From: Balneolaceae bacterium | GTDB lineage: Bacteria; Bacteroidota; Rhodothermia; Balneolales; Balneolaceae | Assembly (NCBI GenBank): GCA_034521495.1 | Contig: JAXHMK010000009.1 | Span: 551,001-615,000 of the forward strand | DNA: 64,000 nucleotides | Direction of reading: 5' to 3' | In this document: positions 1-9,249 of the stretch, one piece after another | How positions within the stretch are numbered: the stretch's first letter is position 1 | How the letters are laid out: each line of letters begins with the position of its first letter | Position numbers and translations under genes: made by a program | The notes under the pieces: generated by a model | What the model saw: the letters and a program-made list of their open reading frames with translations, nothing else | Database searches by the model: none | Told to the model about the DNA's origin: nothing

Positions 1-971
1 GCAGGATATCCAATAACATCGCCTGCAGCATAAATGTTAGAGACATTTGTACGGTATTGACCATCTACTTTTATATATCCTTCTGCATCTCGTTCTACAC
101 CAAGTTTGTCGAGTCCAAGATTATCGGTGTTTGGAATTTTACCGCCAATATACATTACGTGGTCGGTTTCTACTACTTGTAACCGATTGTCATTAGCTGT
201 TTTGAACAGCACTTCATCGCAAGTTCTCAGGTCATTACTCGATATATTTTCGATCGAGATGTTGTTGAAGATCTGGATATTCTTTTTCCGAATGGATTTA
301 AATAATGCAGCTTTAAGCTCTTGATCCAGAAACGGTAAAATTTCATCAAGATCACTCAAAATAGAAACACGTGTTCCAAGAGCTGCAAAAATGGTTGCAT
401 ACTCAAATGCTATAATTCCGCTTCCAACAATCACCAACCGGCGGGGAATGTGTGTAATATCGAGAATAGAGCCGGAGTCAAGAACTTTAGCTTGATCTAT
501 ATTCACATTTTGCGGGGCAGATGGCCGGCTCCCGGTAGATATTAAAATATTTTTTCCCTTATAGGTCTCTTTATTTCCAGTCTCTTTAACTACTTCAACT
601 GTGTTAGAATCAATAATTTTACCCCATCCGGTGGCGGTGTCCACTTCGTTTTTTACAATATCTTCCCTCACCTTCTTGTTTTTACTTTCAAGAATGGGGC
701 GTTTGTAATCCATTATATCTTCCATTCTAAATCGCTCATAGGGTTTTCTGCCCCGTTCATCACCAAATTGCGAGTGGAAAGACTGGATTAGCTTGGCGGC
801 TGCGCGAAGTGCTTTACTGGGAACAGTTCCCTTATTAATCCAGGAACCCCCAAGATTGGATTCATTGGCCTCAACAATCAATACTTTTTTATCGAATTTT
901 GTGCTTTGCATTGCACAAGAGAAACCGGCAGGTCCGCTGCCAATAATGATTACATCGTAATCGTACTTCAT
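1..971 (-). CDS. sthA: Soluble pyridine nucleotide transhydrogenase-like flavoprotein (3' end beyond window)
   Basis: FAD/NAD(P)-dependent oxidoreductase of the dihydrolipoamide dehydrogenase superfamily. Translating the minus strand from the ATG at 971 gives an FAD-binding GSGPAG motif (residues 11-16), a GTVPSK segment at 48-53, a second nucleotide-binding motif (VGSGIIAFEYA) and, at the window edge, GDVIGYPA. GTxPSK in place of the redox-active CxxxxC is the hallmark of SthA, which moves hydride between NADH and NADPH in the cytoplasm without a disulfide. Even the first conserved Cys is absent here (GGSWINKGT). About 323 residues are visible of an expected ~460, so the interface domain lies outside the window. 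It is divergent from the superoxide dismutase gene. A different disulfide-free family member is possible, but the motif set favours SthA. Confidence 0.85.
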   Translation of the reverse strand, partial: MKYDYDVIIIGSGPAGFSCAMQSTKFDKKVLIVEANESNLGGSWINKGTVPSKALRAAAKLIQSFHSQFGDERGRKPYERFRMEDIMDYKRPILESKNKKVREDIVKNEVDTATGWGKIIDSNTVEVVKETGNKETYKGKNILISTGSRPSAPQNVNIDQAKVLDSGSILDITHIPRRLVIVGSGIIAFEYATIFAALGTRVSILSDLDEILPFLDQELKAALFKSIRKKNIQIFNNISIENISSNDLRTCDEVLFKTANDNRLQVVETDHVMYIGGKIPNTDNLGLDKLGVERDAEGYIKVDGQYRTNVSNIYAAGDVIGYP

Positions 972-1181
972 AAATTTATCTGTGTTAATATTCTAAAGCT
1001 AAAGATAGAAGAATTATGAGAGCATTTCTCCTGAAGTTTAAAGAATATCTGAAGCAGCTAAAAAAAATGGAACGTTTTTGACTGATATCTATATTATTGC
1101 TAATGTAACGAAGAACAGATAACGTATTGAAGTTAAATACGTTAGAGAAATAAATATTAATATAAAATCAAAGACAATATA

Positions 1182-1790
1182 ATGGCTTACGAACTTCCTG
1201 AATTACCATATGAACATGATGCTCTTGAACCCAGCATTGATAAAAGAACGATGGAGATTCATCACGGAAAGCATCATCAGGGATATACAAATAAAGTGAA
1301 TACTGCTCTTGAAGGGCATCCATTTGCTGACCTTCCAATAGAAGAAGTATTGACGAGAATAGAAGAAGTTCCTGAAAATATCCGCCAGGCAGTAATTAAT
1401 AATGGCGGCGGTTATGCAAACCATAAACTGTTTTGGACCGTGTTATCACCCAATGGAGGTGGAGAACCGTCCGGAGACCTTGCTGAAGCGATCAACAATA
1501 AGTACGACAGCTTCGATAAATTCAAGGAAAAATTTTCATCCACCGCAGCCGGACAGTTTGGATCCGGATGGGGATGGTTGTGTGTCGATGATTCCGGTGA
1601 CTTAAAAGTGATTTCAACTGCCAACCAGGATAGTCCATACATGCACGGATTAACTCCAATTTTTGGCGTTGATGTCTGGGAACACGCTTACTACCTGCAC
1701 TACCAAAACCGACGTCCCGACTATTTAAGCGCAATTTGGGATGTTGTAAATTGGGATCAGGTAGAAGAGAATTACAAGAATGCTAAGTAA
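1182..1790 (+). CDS. sodA: Superoxide dismutase, Mn/Fe family (Mn-type signature)
   Basis: Converts superoxide to oxygen and hydrogen peroxide; cytoplasmic. The 202-residue product covers the whole family length. Metal ligands are H27, H81, D164 and H168 (the DVWEHAYY motif). GGG at 75-77 and Q149 in the NQD motif match the Mn-type arrangement, where the outer-sphere Gln comes from the C-terminal domain; a cambialistic enzyme cannot be excluded. There is no signal peptide. The ATG at 1182 gives the canonical N-terminus ([10 protein letters not shown]). An intrinsic terminator follows 33 bases after the stop, so it is probably monocistronic. The upstream 210 bases separate it from the divergent transhydrogenase gene and show no clear operator. 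Confidence 0.97.
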   Translation: MAYELPELPYEHDALEPSIDKRTMEIHHGKHHQGYTNKVNTALEGHPFADLPIEEVLTRIEEVPENIRQAVINNGGGYANHKLFWTVLSPNGGGEPSGDLAEAINNKYDSFDKFKEKFSSTAAGQFGSGWGWLCVDDSGDLKVISTANQDSPYMHGLTPIFGVDVWEHAYYLHYQNRRPDYLSAIWDVVNWDQVEENYKNAK

Positions 1791-1823
1791 CTAAAGAGTA
1801 CATTTAGCTAAAATACTTGTAAG

Positions 1824-1853
1824 GGTGCCTCAGATGATGGGGCACCTTTTTTT
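1824..1853 (+). terminator. Intrinsic terminator after sodA
   Basis: An 8-bp stem GGTGCCTC / GGGGCACC with a 7-base loop (one G-U pair) is followed by a run of seven T. It lies 33 bases after the sodA stop and right at the 3' end of the convergent lipoprotein gene. Confidence 0.85.
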
Positions 1854-2652
1854 ATTTCACATTAATGATAAACCAATCTTCTCCCTGCCCAAGGTTTCGG
1901 CTGATGGCATACCGCATGTTTGCCTCACGTCTGCTGCGGTTGCTAAAATTATCTCTTTGCCTGTTTGATACGGAAGAAGCTTCTTCTCTGAAATTGAAAT
2001 CAGGCGGTTCAATAGAAAATCCAAGCCAAATATCTTCTGCCGAGAGATCAAAAAGCGGAGTTTCGCCAAGTGGTACTTTCATTTCTATTGAGATGTAACG
2101 CCGGTCTTGGTTGGCGGCAATTTCAATTCCATCCACTTCTAATTGCGATTTGTCAATAAATCCGTATTCGGCATTGTTTGTACCTTGTGGTCGTTCAACA
2201 ATTAAAACAGATGAATACATGTCTTCCTGTAAATCTTCAAGAAGCTTCCGGTTTGCAGGTTTGTTAGACCACTCCATATCTGTTGTAAATGAATCAAACG
2301 AGTTCGGGTACTGTCTCAATAAGTTGTATGATCCGGGGGGATAAGCAACTCCTGTACGCTTCCTGTTTTCTTCTGATGAACCTAAGTAAACAATTATACC
2401 GGATTTTAAAATGCCGCTGTGTTTTACTATTCCTTTTACATCAACAAACAGATAGAGATTGTTATCGTGTGTGGTAGCATAGTAATCTACCTCTGATGTG
2501 GATTTTAGTAATGTTTCATTTGTATTCCAGTTTGTTAAGTTTCCGTCAACTTCAATAGTCTGATCTCCCTGGTAAACGGACAACTTTTCGGGGCCTGAAC
2601 AGCTGATGAAAACAATAAGGCAGAAGAATAAAAAATATAGATTGATTCGCAT
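1852..2652 (-). CDS. Lipoprotein with CBM9/DOMON-like domain, function unknown
   Basis: A 266-residue lipoprotein: hydrophobic signal with lipobox ending ISC (C18). Near residues 33-45 there is a VDGNLTNWN stretch, typical of the start of family-9 carbohydrate-binding/DOMON-like beta-sandwich domains, followed by alternating beta-rich sequence (YYATTHDNNLYLFVDVKG). The last ~40 residues are Arg/Ser/Asn rich. No catalytic motif is visible, so a ligand-binding or structural role at the envelope is only inference. It converges on sodA and shares its terminator region. The ATG at 2652 is the only start giving the signal peptide. Confidence 0.7.
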   Translation of the reverse strand: MRINLYFLFFCLIVFISCSGPEKLSVYQGDQTIEVDGNLTNWNTNETLLKSTSEVDYYATTHDNNLYLFVDVKGIVKHSGILKSGIIVYLGSSEENRKRTGVAYPPGSYNLLRQYPNSFDSFTTDMEWSNKPANRKLLEDLQEDMYSSVLIVERPQGTNNAEYGFIDKSQLEVDGIEIAANQDRRYISIEMKVPLGETPLFDLSAEDIWLGFSIEPPDFNFREEASSVSNRQRDNFSNRSRREANMRYAISRNLGQGEDWFIINVK

Positions 2653-2840
2653 GAATTGGCTGTGATTTTATATGATAGAAACTGATTGAAGGATAATGAG
2701 TCAAACCTTAAAATAGAAATTCTTTTGTTAATCGGTTTTATTGAAGTGATGTATAGAAAAAGTAGAAGACATGCAGGTAAGAAATGTGTTGAATTATCGT
2801 TATATTAGACATAGAAATTTTAACAACAAACAAAGTTACT

Positions 2841-3293
2841 ATGCAATTTGGATTTGGCGTTGGCCCTGATACTTCATGGATGAGGAAAGAGCTTACCGAC
2901 ATTGGAGTGGAAGAATTAAAAACTCCTGAAGATGTTGATCGAGCAATGAAAGAATACAATAAAGGAACCATGCTGATGGCTATCAATTCCGTATGTGGAT
3001 GCGCTGCCGGTAATGCACGTCCCGGACTTGGAATTGCCCTGGAAAATACGGAAGAAAAACCGGATCATCTTGTAACAGTCTTTGCCGGACAGGATAAAGA
3101 AGCTACTGCTCGTGCCCGCGAGTATTTTAGCGAATATCCGCCATCTTCACCTGCATTTGCATTTTTTGTTGATGGAGAAATTAAAGCAATGATTCCGCGA
3201 CACAGAATTGAAGGGCGAACCAAACAGGAAGTAGCCCAGGATTTAGAGATGGTATTTGAAGCTTTTATTAAAGAGAGACAAGAAAAAAGTTAA
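2841..3293 (+). CDS. BrxA/BrxB-family bacilliredoxin
   Basis: A 150-residue thioredoxin-fold protein of the YphP/YqiW (BrxA/B) family. The active-site motif is CGC (C52, C54) inside SVCGCAAGNARPG, which is diagnostic. In Firmicutes these proteins remove bacillithiol from mixed disulfides; in this lineage the low-molecular-weight thiol partner is not evident from the window, so the general role given is thiol-disulfide exchange. No signal peptide. Single gene between the divergent lipoprotein and a terminator 25 bases after the stop. Confidence 0.92.
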   Translation: MQFGFGVGPDTSWMRKELTDIGVEELKTPEDVDRAMKEYNKGTMLMAINSVCGCAAGNARPGLGIALENTEEKPDHLVTVFAGQDKEATARAREYFSEYPPSSPAFAFFVDGEIKAMIPRHRIEGRTKQEVAQDLEMVFEAFIKERQEKS

Positions 3294-3318
3294 ATTACAG
3301 ATCTTATAGATACAGAAG

Positions 3319-3350
3319 AGCCTGTCAAATATTTTTGGCGGGCTTTTTTT
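3319..3350 (+). terminator. Intrinsic terminator after bacilliredoxin gene
   Basis: An 11-bp stem AGCCTGTCAAA / TTTGGCGGGCT with two G-U pairs and a 4-base loop, then seven T. It ends the bacilliredoxin transcript. The 123 bases to the next convergent stop show nothing else. Confidence 0.8.
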
Positions 3351-3473
3351 GTTTTAAGAGAAATGGTATTGCGTAACAAGTATCTCAAAGTATGTAAGCA
3401 CCCAATCTGCTCCATTTTAGGTGTCGTCCAGGTTGTTTCAAAGAAAACCCTGCAGGATAAATTTAAGCGAGTG

Positions 3474-4907
3474 CTAAATACGTGTAGTTAAAATATTTCC
3501 CGATAGCCACAATTGAATCTGCCTGTACTGGATATTGAAGTATCCCTGGTTTCGCTGAAGCAGGTAGTTATCAAAAGGAAAATACTCGTTCTTCATTTGT
3601 GGCCTTTCAAAGGTATAATTATACCGGGGATCGGTCCTGTCGTACGAGTACGACCAAACCATGGTATTCAAATAACGATCCACATACCATGGAGGGCCGA
3701 ATAGAATATATATCATACCGAGGTCTGTCTTCCAGCCCTCTTTAAAATTGGTAAACTGCTTATTTGCTTGTTCAACCCGTTCATAATACAAGTTAATCAC
3801 AGATTTTGCCTTGTTCATGTTTCCAATGTTGGAAAGCCAAAAACGGTCAATAGCCTCTTTTAAAGAATCCGGGTCTTCAATTTCCATCATCTCCTCATGA
3901 TCATCTCTGTTCATCAAATATATCAGTGGATTTGCAAGTTCTCTTGGGCTTTGCAGGGTTGGGTAATTTTCACTTTTTATTGAGAAATCTCTCGCTTTAT
4001 AGATCTCCTCACCACTATCTTTGGTGGTTTCAACCTCAAAACGGTAGGTACCTTTTTCAAGCTGTTCATACTTAAATTCAATTAATACACTTCCGGGATC
4101 ATCCAATCGCCGTGTCGTGAAATCCACTTCCTCGGGATCTCTGATCTCTATTCCCTTGTAGGGAAGCGTGGAGGGGCTGTAATTATTGAAGTTCATAGGT
4201 CGTGCAGCAGTCGTATCTGTCTCGTATTTGAGCAGTCGCGACTGGATGGTAAGGGGGTCCTCTACGTTGTTATTTGTTACCTGGAACATAAACTTAAGGC
4301 TGTCTAATCCCGAAGAAGCCGTGTAAGTAGTAATAGGAAAAAAGTCGGGATTCTCAACTTCTTCAGGCGAGTGTTTTCCCATCAGGCGTATTGTGGTAAG
4401 GTTAATTTCGGGATTTTGAGGATCGGGTATATCTGCTTCGCTGGTTCTGCTGGAAGCTTTACCGGAGGATTGATCGAGAACAGTAACAGTTACTTCGAAA
4501 CTTCCGGGCACAACTTCTATACGTTCCCGATGGCTGAAAACATCCTGGCTTTGATAACTTCCGTTATAACTTGATTCTACAGCAAAATCCTTTCGTAGAT
4601 TTTTGGTAAAATCACCATCGTTTTGGAGAATTCTTATTTCGATTGAAACATTGGCAGATCGAACACCCTCTTCGTCCGTGGAATATATTAAACTGCCAAG
4701 TACTACATCCGTTGTTACATCGATGAGCGGTTCGTCGTCTTCACTCAGAATTCCAATAGACGACATGCGAACTTCGGGATATCCATCCTGGAAGCGAAAA
4801 GTAGATCCTCTTTCCACATCGGGATTTGTTGATCGTACACAACCTGACATGTAGAGTGCGAAGATCAGTATAGAAAGCAGGCTGTAGTTTTTTATAGTTG
4901 TGTTCAT
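3474..4907 (-). CDS. GWxTD domain-containing lipoprotein
   Basis: A 477-residue lipoprotein with lipobox YMSGC (C23). The C-terminal ~100 residues form the GWxTD domain: GWKTD begins at residue 391 and is followed by GMIYILFGPPWYVDR and an aromatic-rich tail, as in the family found in Bacteroidota, Balneolota and Rhodothermota. The central part is beta-rich and looks like repeated Ig-like or C2-like segments. The biochemical role of the family is not established; an envelope location follows from the lipobox. Transcribed alone and divergent from pyruvate kinase. Confidence 0.88.
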   Translation of the reverse strand: MNTTIKNYSLLSILIFALYMSGCVRSTNPDVERGSTFRFQDGYPEVRMSSIGILSEDDEPLIDVTTDVVLGSLIYSTDEEGVRSANVSIEIRILQNDGDFTKNLRKDFAVESSYNGSYQSQDVFSHRERIEVVPGSFEVTVTVLDQSSGKASSRTSEADIPDPQNPEINLTTIRLMGKHSPEEVENPDFFPITTYTASSGLDSLKFMFQVTNNNVEDPLTIQSRLLKYETDTTAARPMNFNNYSPSTLPYKGIEIRDPEEVDFTTRRLDDPGSVLIEFKYEQLEKGTYRFEVETTKDSGEEIYKARDFSIKSENYPTLQSPRELANPLIYLMNRDDHEEMMEIEDPDSLKEAIDRFWLSNIGNMNKAKSVINLYYERVEQANKQFTNFKEGWKTDLGMIYILFGPPWYVDRYLNTMVWSYSYDRTDPRYNYTFERPQMKNEYFPFDNYLLQRNQGYFNIQYRQIQLWLSGNILTTRI

Positions 4908-5055
4908 AAATGTGCGTTTATCTACAGTATTTTCGATCTTGTTTGCAAAAGGAGTATTTGCATTATTATAACAGTTTATCTGTGTGATAATTGCTTACCT
5001 TTCGTACTATTAATATTATCTATCCAAAAATTTTCTCAATAACAAACACATATTT

Positions 5056-6495
5056 ATGTTAGGAAGTGCCCGACGCACAAAAATAGTTTGCACATTAGGT
5101 CCAAGTAGTAACACGTTCGAGGATATTGAAAAGCTTTATTTTGCGGGAATGAATGTTGTGCGAATCAATTTTTCCCACGGCTCACACGAAGATCATAAAC
5201 GAACAATTGGGTATGTACGGGAAGTTGCACAAAAGCATGAGTATTCTATACCGGTTTTAATGGACCTGCAGGGGCCTAAAATTCGGGTGGGTACCATGAA
5301 AGACGGCGGACAGTTTGTGGAAAGTGGCTCACAGGTGAAGCTGACGACTGATGATATTGAGGGAACAAACGAAATTGTACCGATTGATTATCCAAATCTC
5401 GCAGAAGATGCCGTTGTTGGAAATCAGATTTTGATTGATGATGGACTTCTTGAACTTAAAATCGTTGAAAAAAAAGGGTCGGAGTTAGTAGCCGATGTTA
5501 TTGTAGGGGGTGTTTTAAAATCACGAAAGGGAGTGAACCTGCCGGATGTTGAGATCTCGATGGGCTCACTTACTGAAAAAGATATTGAAGACCTGGAATT
5601 TGGCTTGGATGTAGGAGTAGATTATGTGGCGATGTCGTTCGTACGATCTGCCCGGGATGTACAGGATGTAATTTCCAGAATTCGGGCAAAGGGAAGTAAC
5701 GCAGCAATTATTGCCAAAATTGAGAAGCCCGAGGCGGTAGAAGTGATTGATGAAATTATTGAAGAGTCTGATGGAATTATGGTGGCCCGCGGTGATTTGG
5801 GAATTGAAATTCCAAGTGAGCAGGTGCCTTTGGTTCAAAAGAAAATAATTGAAAGGTGCCGGATGGCCGGTAAACCGGTTATTACTGCTACTCAAATGCT
5901 CGATTCAATGATCAACAATCCACGTGCTACTCGTGCCGAAAGTTCGGATGTGGCAAATGCCGTGGTTGACGGTACAGACGCTGTGATGCTTTCGGGTGAA
6001 ACGGCAGCCGGCAAGTATCCTGAAGAATCTGTCAGAACTATGGCAAAAATTATTAAATCGGTTGAGCAAAATGCATCATCCATCTATTACAGTTTGAAGT
6101 ATCGCAAACCAGACTGGAAAGAGAAGCAGGTGATTGAATCGTTGGCGTTTTCATGCGTTACTATTGCCGATAATGTTGATGCCAAAGCTATCAGTACCAT
6201 CACTCACTCCGGGAATACTGCAAGGCGGATCGCCAAATTCAGGCCAAAAGTACCGGTTGTGGCGTTTACGGAAAGCCAAATTGTACGCAGGCAATTGAAT
6301 CTTGTATGGGGAGTAAGCTCTGTTCGGCTCGATGAAATTTTTGATACGGATATGAGTGTAAAAATGATGGAAGATTATCTGCTCGAAAATGGATTGGTGG
6401 AAAATAACGACCGTGTAATTATTGCTACAGGTATTCCGCTTGCCAAACGAGGGCGAACGAATATGATTAAAGTGAGCACCATTCAAGATCAATAA
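5056..6495 (+). CDS. pyk: Pyruvate kinase
   Basis: Final step of glycolysis: phosphoenolpyruvate plus ADP to pyruvate plus ATP, cytoplasmic. The 479 residues match the usual bacterial length. Visible family motifs are RTKIVCTLGPSS at the N-terminus, MDLQGPKIRVG, the catalytic-lysine region IIAKIEKPEA, MVARGDLGIEI and TATQMLDSM, followed by the C-terminal allosteric-type domain. ATG at 5056; no Shine-Dalgarno sequence is evident, as for most genes here. The following TPR lipoprotein starts 33 bases downstream, so the two may be cotranscribed. Confidence 0.98.
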   Translation: MLGSARRTKIVCTLGPSSNTFEDIEKLYFAGMNVVRINFSHGSHEDHKRTIGYVREVAQKHEYSIPVLMDLQGPKIRVGTMKDGGQFVESGSQVKLTTDDIEGTNEIVPIDYPNLAEDAVVGNQILIDDGLLELKIVEKKGSELVADVIVGGVLKSRKGVNLPDVEISMGSLTEKDIEDLEFGLDVGVDYVAMSFVRSARDVQDVISRIRAKGSNAAIIAKIEKPEAVEVIDEIIEESDGIMVARGDLGIEIPSEQVPLVQKKIIERCRMAGKPVITATQMLDSMINNPRATRAESSDVANAVVDGTDAVMLSGETAAGKYPEESVRTMAKIIKSVEQNASSIYYSLKYRKPDWKEKQVIESLAFSCVTIADNVDAKAISTITHSGNTARRIAKFRPKVPVVAFTESQIVRRQLNLVWGVSSVRLDEIFDTDMSVKMMEDYLLENGLVENNDRVIIATGIPLAKRGRTNMIKVSTIQDQ

Positions 6496-6528
6496 ATACG
6501 CATGACGAATGTCCGGCGTTGATATATT

Positions 6529-9249
6529 GTGAGAAAATTAGTTCAAATAACTGTTTTAGTTTTTCTGCTTGCCGGCTGTGGCAGTCTGAAACAGGGTTGG
6601 AATAATTTTACCGCGTACTACAACACATTTTATAATGCCAAAAAGTTTTACAACAGCGGTTTAGAGAAGAACCGTAATCAGCAACCAGAAATTAACCCAC
6701 TGGTACCAATCCGCATTCATCCATCACCCACCGACGCCGGATTGGAAGATTTTGAAAAAGCCATTGAAAAGGGAAGTGCAATTCTTCGCAATCACAGTAA
6801 TTCAGAATTTGTGGTCCCGGCTCTTTTCATTATTGGTAAATCTTACTATCACCGGTCTGATTTTTTTGCAGCACTTGAAAAATTTGAAGAGTTAGGCACT
6901 GTTGCTGATGGGGCAAGCCGGCAAGAGGCAGTGGTTTGGCAAGGGCTGACCTACCTGGAATTATCGAATTACGACCAGGGTATAGAGGTTTTAGAGTTTG
7001 AGCTTGATAATGAGACATGGCTCCCAGAGTGGAGAGCTGAAGCGCAGCTTGTATTGGGTGAATTGCATAGCGCACAGGATAATTGGGAATCTGCTGCGGA
7101 CTATTTACAACAGGCTTTATCAGGTATAGAAAAAGAGGAGAAGCTGGCAAAAACTCATTTTTTATTGGGGCAGGTTTTGGAAAATATGGGGGAGTTAAAC
7201 AGAGCTCTGTTCTCCTACTCGCAAATCAACAATTTGAGAATAGATTTCGATCTTGAGTTTAACGCTACCCGAAAACAGGCTGAGGTTTCCCGGGAGATCG
7301 GTAATTACGATTATGCCGTATCCATCTACCAGAGGATGAGGCGTGATGACAAATTTCTTGAGTACCGAAGTGATTTGCTGTATGAAATTGCAAGAACACT
7401 TCAGTTGAAAGGAGACTATTCCACAGCCGTTCAGAATTACAACAGCCTTCTTCGAAATCGTATACAGCCTCCAACAGATTTTACACTGGCAAAGACCTAT
7501 TATGGCCTCGGCGAAATATACCGCGATGAATACGAAGACCTGGAGATGGCTGCTGCTTACTTTGATTCATCTGCTTCGCAACGTGTGGATGAAACACTAC
7601 TGGATGATGATTTCAATGCACAGGAACTGGCAAAATCGTATGGGGAATATGTTACCATTAAAGATAATATTTCCCGGAGAGACAGTTTGCTAAATCTTGC
7701 AGAGATGGACCGGGAAGAACTCGAGATATTTTTGGATCAGCTTCGCCAAGAGGAGTTGGAAAGGATGGAAGAGGAGTTAGATGAGATACGCGACCAGCGG
7801 GATCAAATGCTGGTAGCTGACCAATCAGAAGAACCGGTTCAGGCTGCTACAACAACTGAGTATGGATTTCTGAATATTGAAAGTCCAACACGTCTTGCCG
7901 ATGCCAGTTTGCAATTTCAGGCTGTTTGGGGTGATCGGCCGCTGGACGATAATTGGCGAAGAAGGGCTGATGTAAGCGGAAGCCGGTTCGATCAGATCCG
8001 TGAAGCCGAAGGAGATTCAAGCGAAAATGGTTCTGCTAACTTAAGTGCCACCGGCATTCAACCCACAATCGATACGAGTGACATTCCATTTACCGACGAG
8101 GCAAAAAATGAGATTTACCGGGAAATCGAATCCTATAATTACCAGTTAGGAAATCTGTTTTTCCTCTCTCTGGACAGGCCCGATAGCGCTGCTGTGTATT
8201 ACCAAAAAGTAGCAGATTCAGGTTATAATGAAGATCTCTCTGTAAAATCACTCTATTCGATGGCGGAAGTTGCTTTGCTTCAAAATCGAGAAGAAGAGGC
8301 AGAAAAGTGGTACGAAGAGCTAAAAGGAAGAGCTCCAAATTCTATCTATACCCAACGATTGGCAGAACGGTTACAAATAGAACCACCGGGAGATCTGCAA
8401 GATGAAAGGGAGACGGGAGGTGTGATCTCTATTGCTGATGGTGAATCAACTGCTGCGAATGCAGGTCAATTGACTATGGTTGACAGCAGTGAAGCTGAAT
8501 CCGCTCGTCCGTTTCTGTTGTTGGATGAAGCTAAATCATACATAAGCCAGGGCAGAAATGAACCCGGATTTGATGAACAGATTCGTTTATGGTTTGATGA
8601 ACAGCGGGAAATAGAATTAAAAAGAGATCAGTTTAAAGAACTTAAAGACTCAGCCCGGGTAATGTTGTCTGATACAACTCTTGCAGAAGAGCAATTACAG
8701 TACTGGCAGCAAATTGCAGATTCCACATTTCAGGTACCAACAACTACAGAAGTATACCCGTTTGAGGGCGCTTATTGGGACAGTACACGATCTGTTTTAC
8801 AGCGAATCGAAAATGAATATTCTGCGAGTACGGTCATGTCGCAGGTTCAGGTATTACAGGAAACACTGGCCCGTCCAAAGAGAGATTCAATACAAGTGAA
8901 TGACTCCACATCAGTGCAGGAACAGAGTGTGACCGAAGATCAAACCGGGGGATATCCGCGTTGCGAGGATGCAGGAATTACAATAAACATGGAGGGTGGA
9001 ATGGAGTCTTTTATGAATTCGCTGACATACCCGGAGTGGACAAATGATGTTTCCATACGCGGAGAGCTGGAATACCTGTTTGTGATTGAACCGGACGGAA
9101 CCATGCAATCATTTGAGCAGCTTAGCCGAATGGATCGGTCGGGTATTCCACAGGCTGTAGAAAACGGAATTGAAACCCGCCTTAGATTCGATTCTCACTC
9201 ATCGGAAGAGCCTGTTGAGTGTACAGTAGTTTTTCCGTTTAATCTTTAA
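6529..9249 (+). CDS. SprE/PorW-like TPR lipoprotein with C-terminal TonB-like domain
   Basis: A 906-residue lipoprotein starting at GTG 6529; lipobox LLAGC (C17). Just after the signal comes FTAYYNTFYNAKKFYNSG, which resembles the start of SprE/PorW lipoproteins of the type IX secretion and gliding systems. Residues ~60-360 carry successive TPR motifs, a second TPR block lies near 535-620, and a charged coiled-coil-like segment lies around 385-430. The last ~75 residues (GELEYLFVIEPDGTM...) look like a TonB C-terminal fold. In Bacteroidota PorW links the outer-membrane Por complex to its motor. No other type IX genes are visible in the window, so this assignment is by similarity only; a generic TPR scaffold is the alternative. 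The 3' end overlaps the convergent pyrD gene by 11 bases. Confidence 0.65.
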   Translation: MRKLVQITVLVFLLAGCGSLKQGWNNFTAYYNTFYNAKKFYNSGLEKNRNQQPEINPLVPIRIHPSPTDAGLEDFEKAIEKGSAILRNHSNSEFVVPALFIIGKSYYHRSDFFAALEKFEELGTVADGASRQEAVVWQGLTYLELSNYDQGIEVLEFELDNETWLPEWRAEAQLVLGELHSAQDNWESAADYLQQALSGIEKEEKLAKTHFLLGQVLENMGELNRALFSYSQINNLRIDFDLEFNATRKQAEVSREIGNYDYAVSIYQRMRRDDKFLEYRSDLLYEIARTLQLKGDYSTAVQNYNSLLRNRIQPPTDFTLAKTYYGLGEIYRDEYEDLEMAAAYFDSSASQRVDETLLDDDFNAQELAKSYGEYVTIKDNISRRDSLLNLAEMDREELEIFLDQLRQEELERMEEELDEIRDQRDQMLVADQSEEPVQAATTTEYGFLNIESPTRLADASLQFQAVWGDRPLDDNWRRRADVSGSRFDQIREAEGDSSENGSANLSATGIQPTIDTSDIPFTDEAKNEIYREIESYNYQLGNLFFLSLDRPDSAAVYYQKVADSGYNEDLSVKSLYSMAEVALLQNREEEAEKWYEELKGRAPNSIYTQRLAERLQIEPPGDLQDERETGGVISIADGESTAANAGQLTMVDSSEAESARPFLLLDEAKSYISQGRNEPGFDEQIRLWFDEQREIELKRDQFKELKDSARVMLSDTTLAEEQLQYWQQIADSTFQVPTTTEVYPFEGAYWDSTRSVLQRIENEYSASTVMSQVQVLQETLARPKRDSIQVNDSTSVQEQSVTEDQTGGYPRCEDAGITINMEGGMESFMNSLTYPEWTNDVSIRGELEYLFVIEPDGTMQSFEQLSRMDRSGIPQAVENGIETRLRFDSHSSEEPVECTVVFPFNL

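Noticed and set aside
106-324. Plus-strand open frame over the first kilobase
   Set aside because: It is the antisense of the transhydrogenase-like flavoprotein gene, whose motifs are clear on the minus strand.
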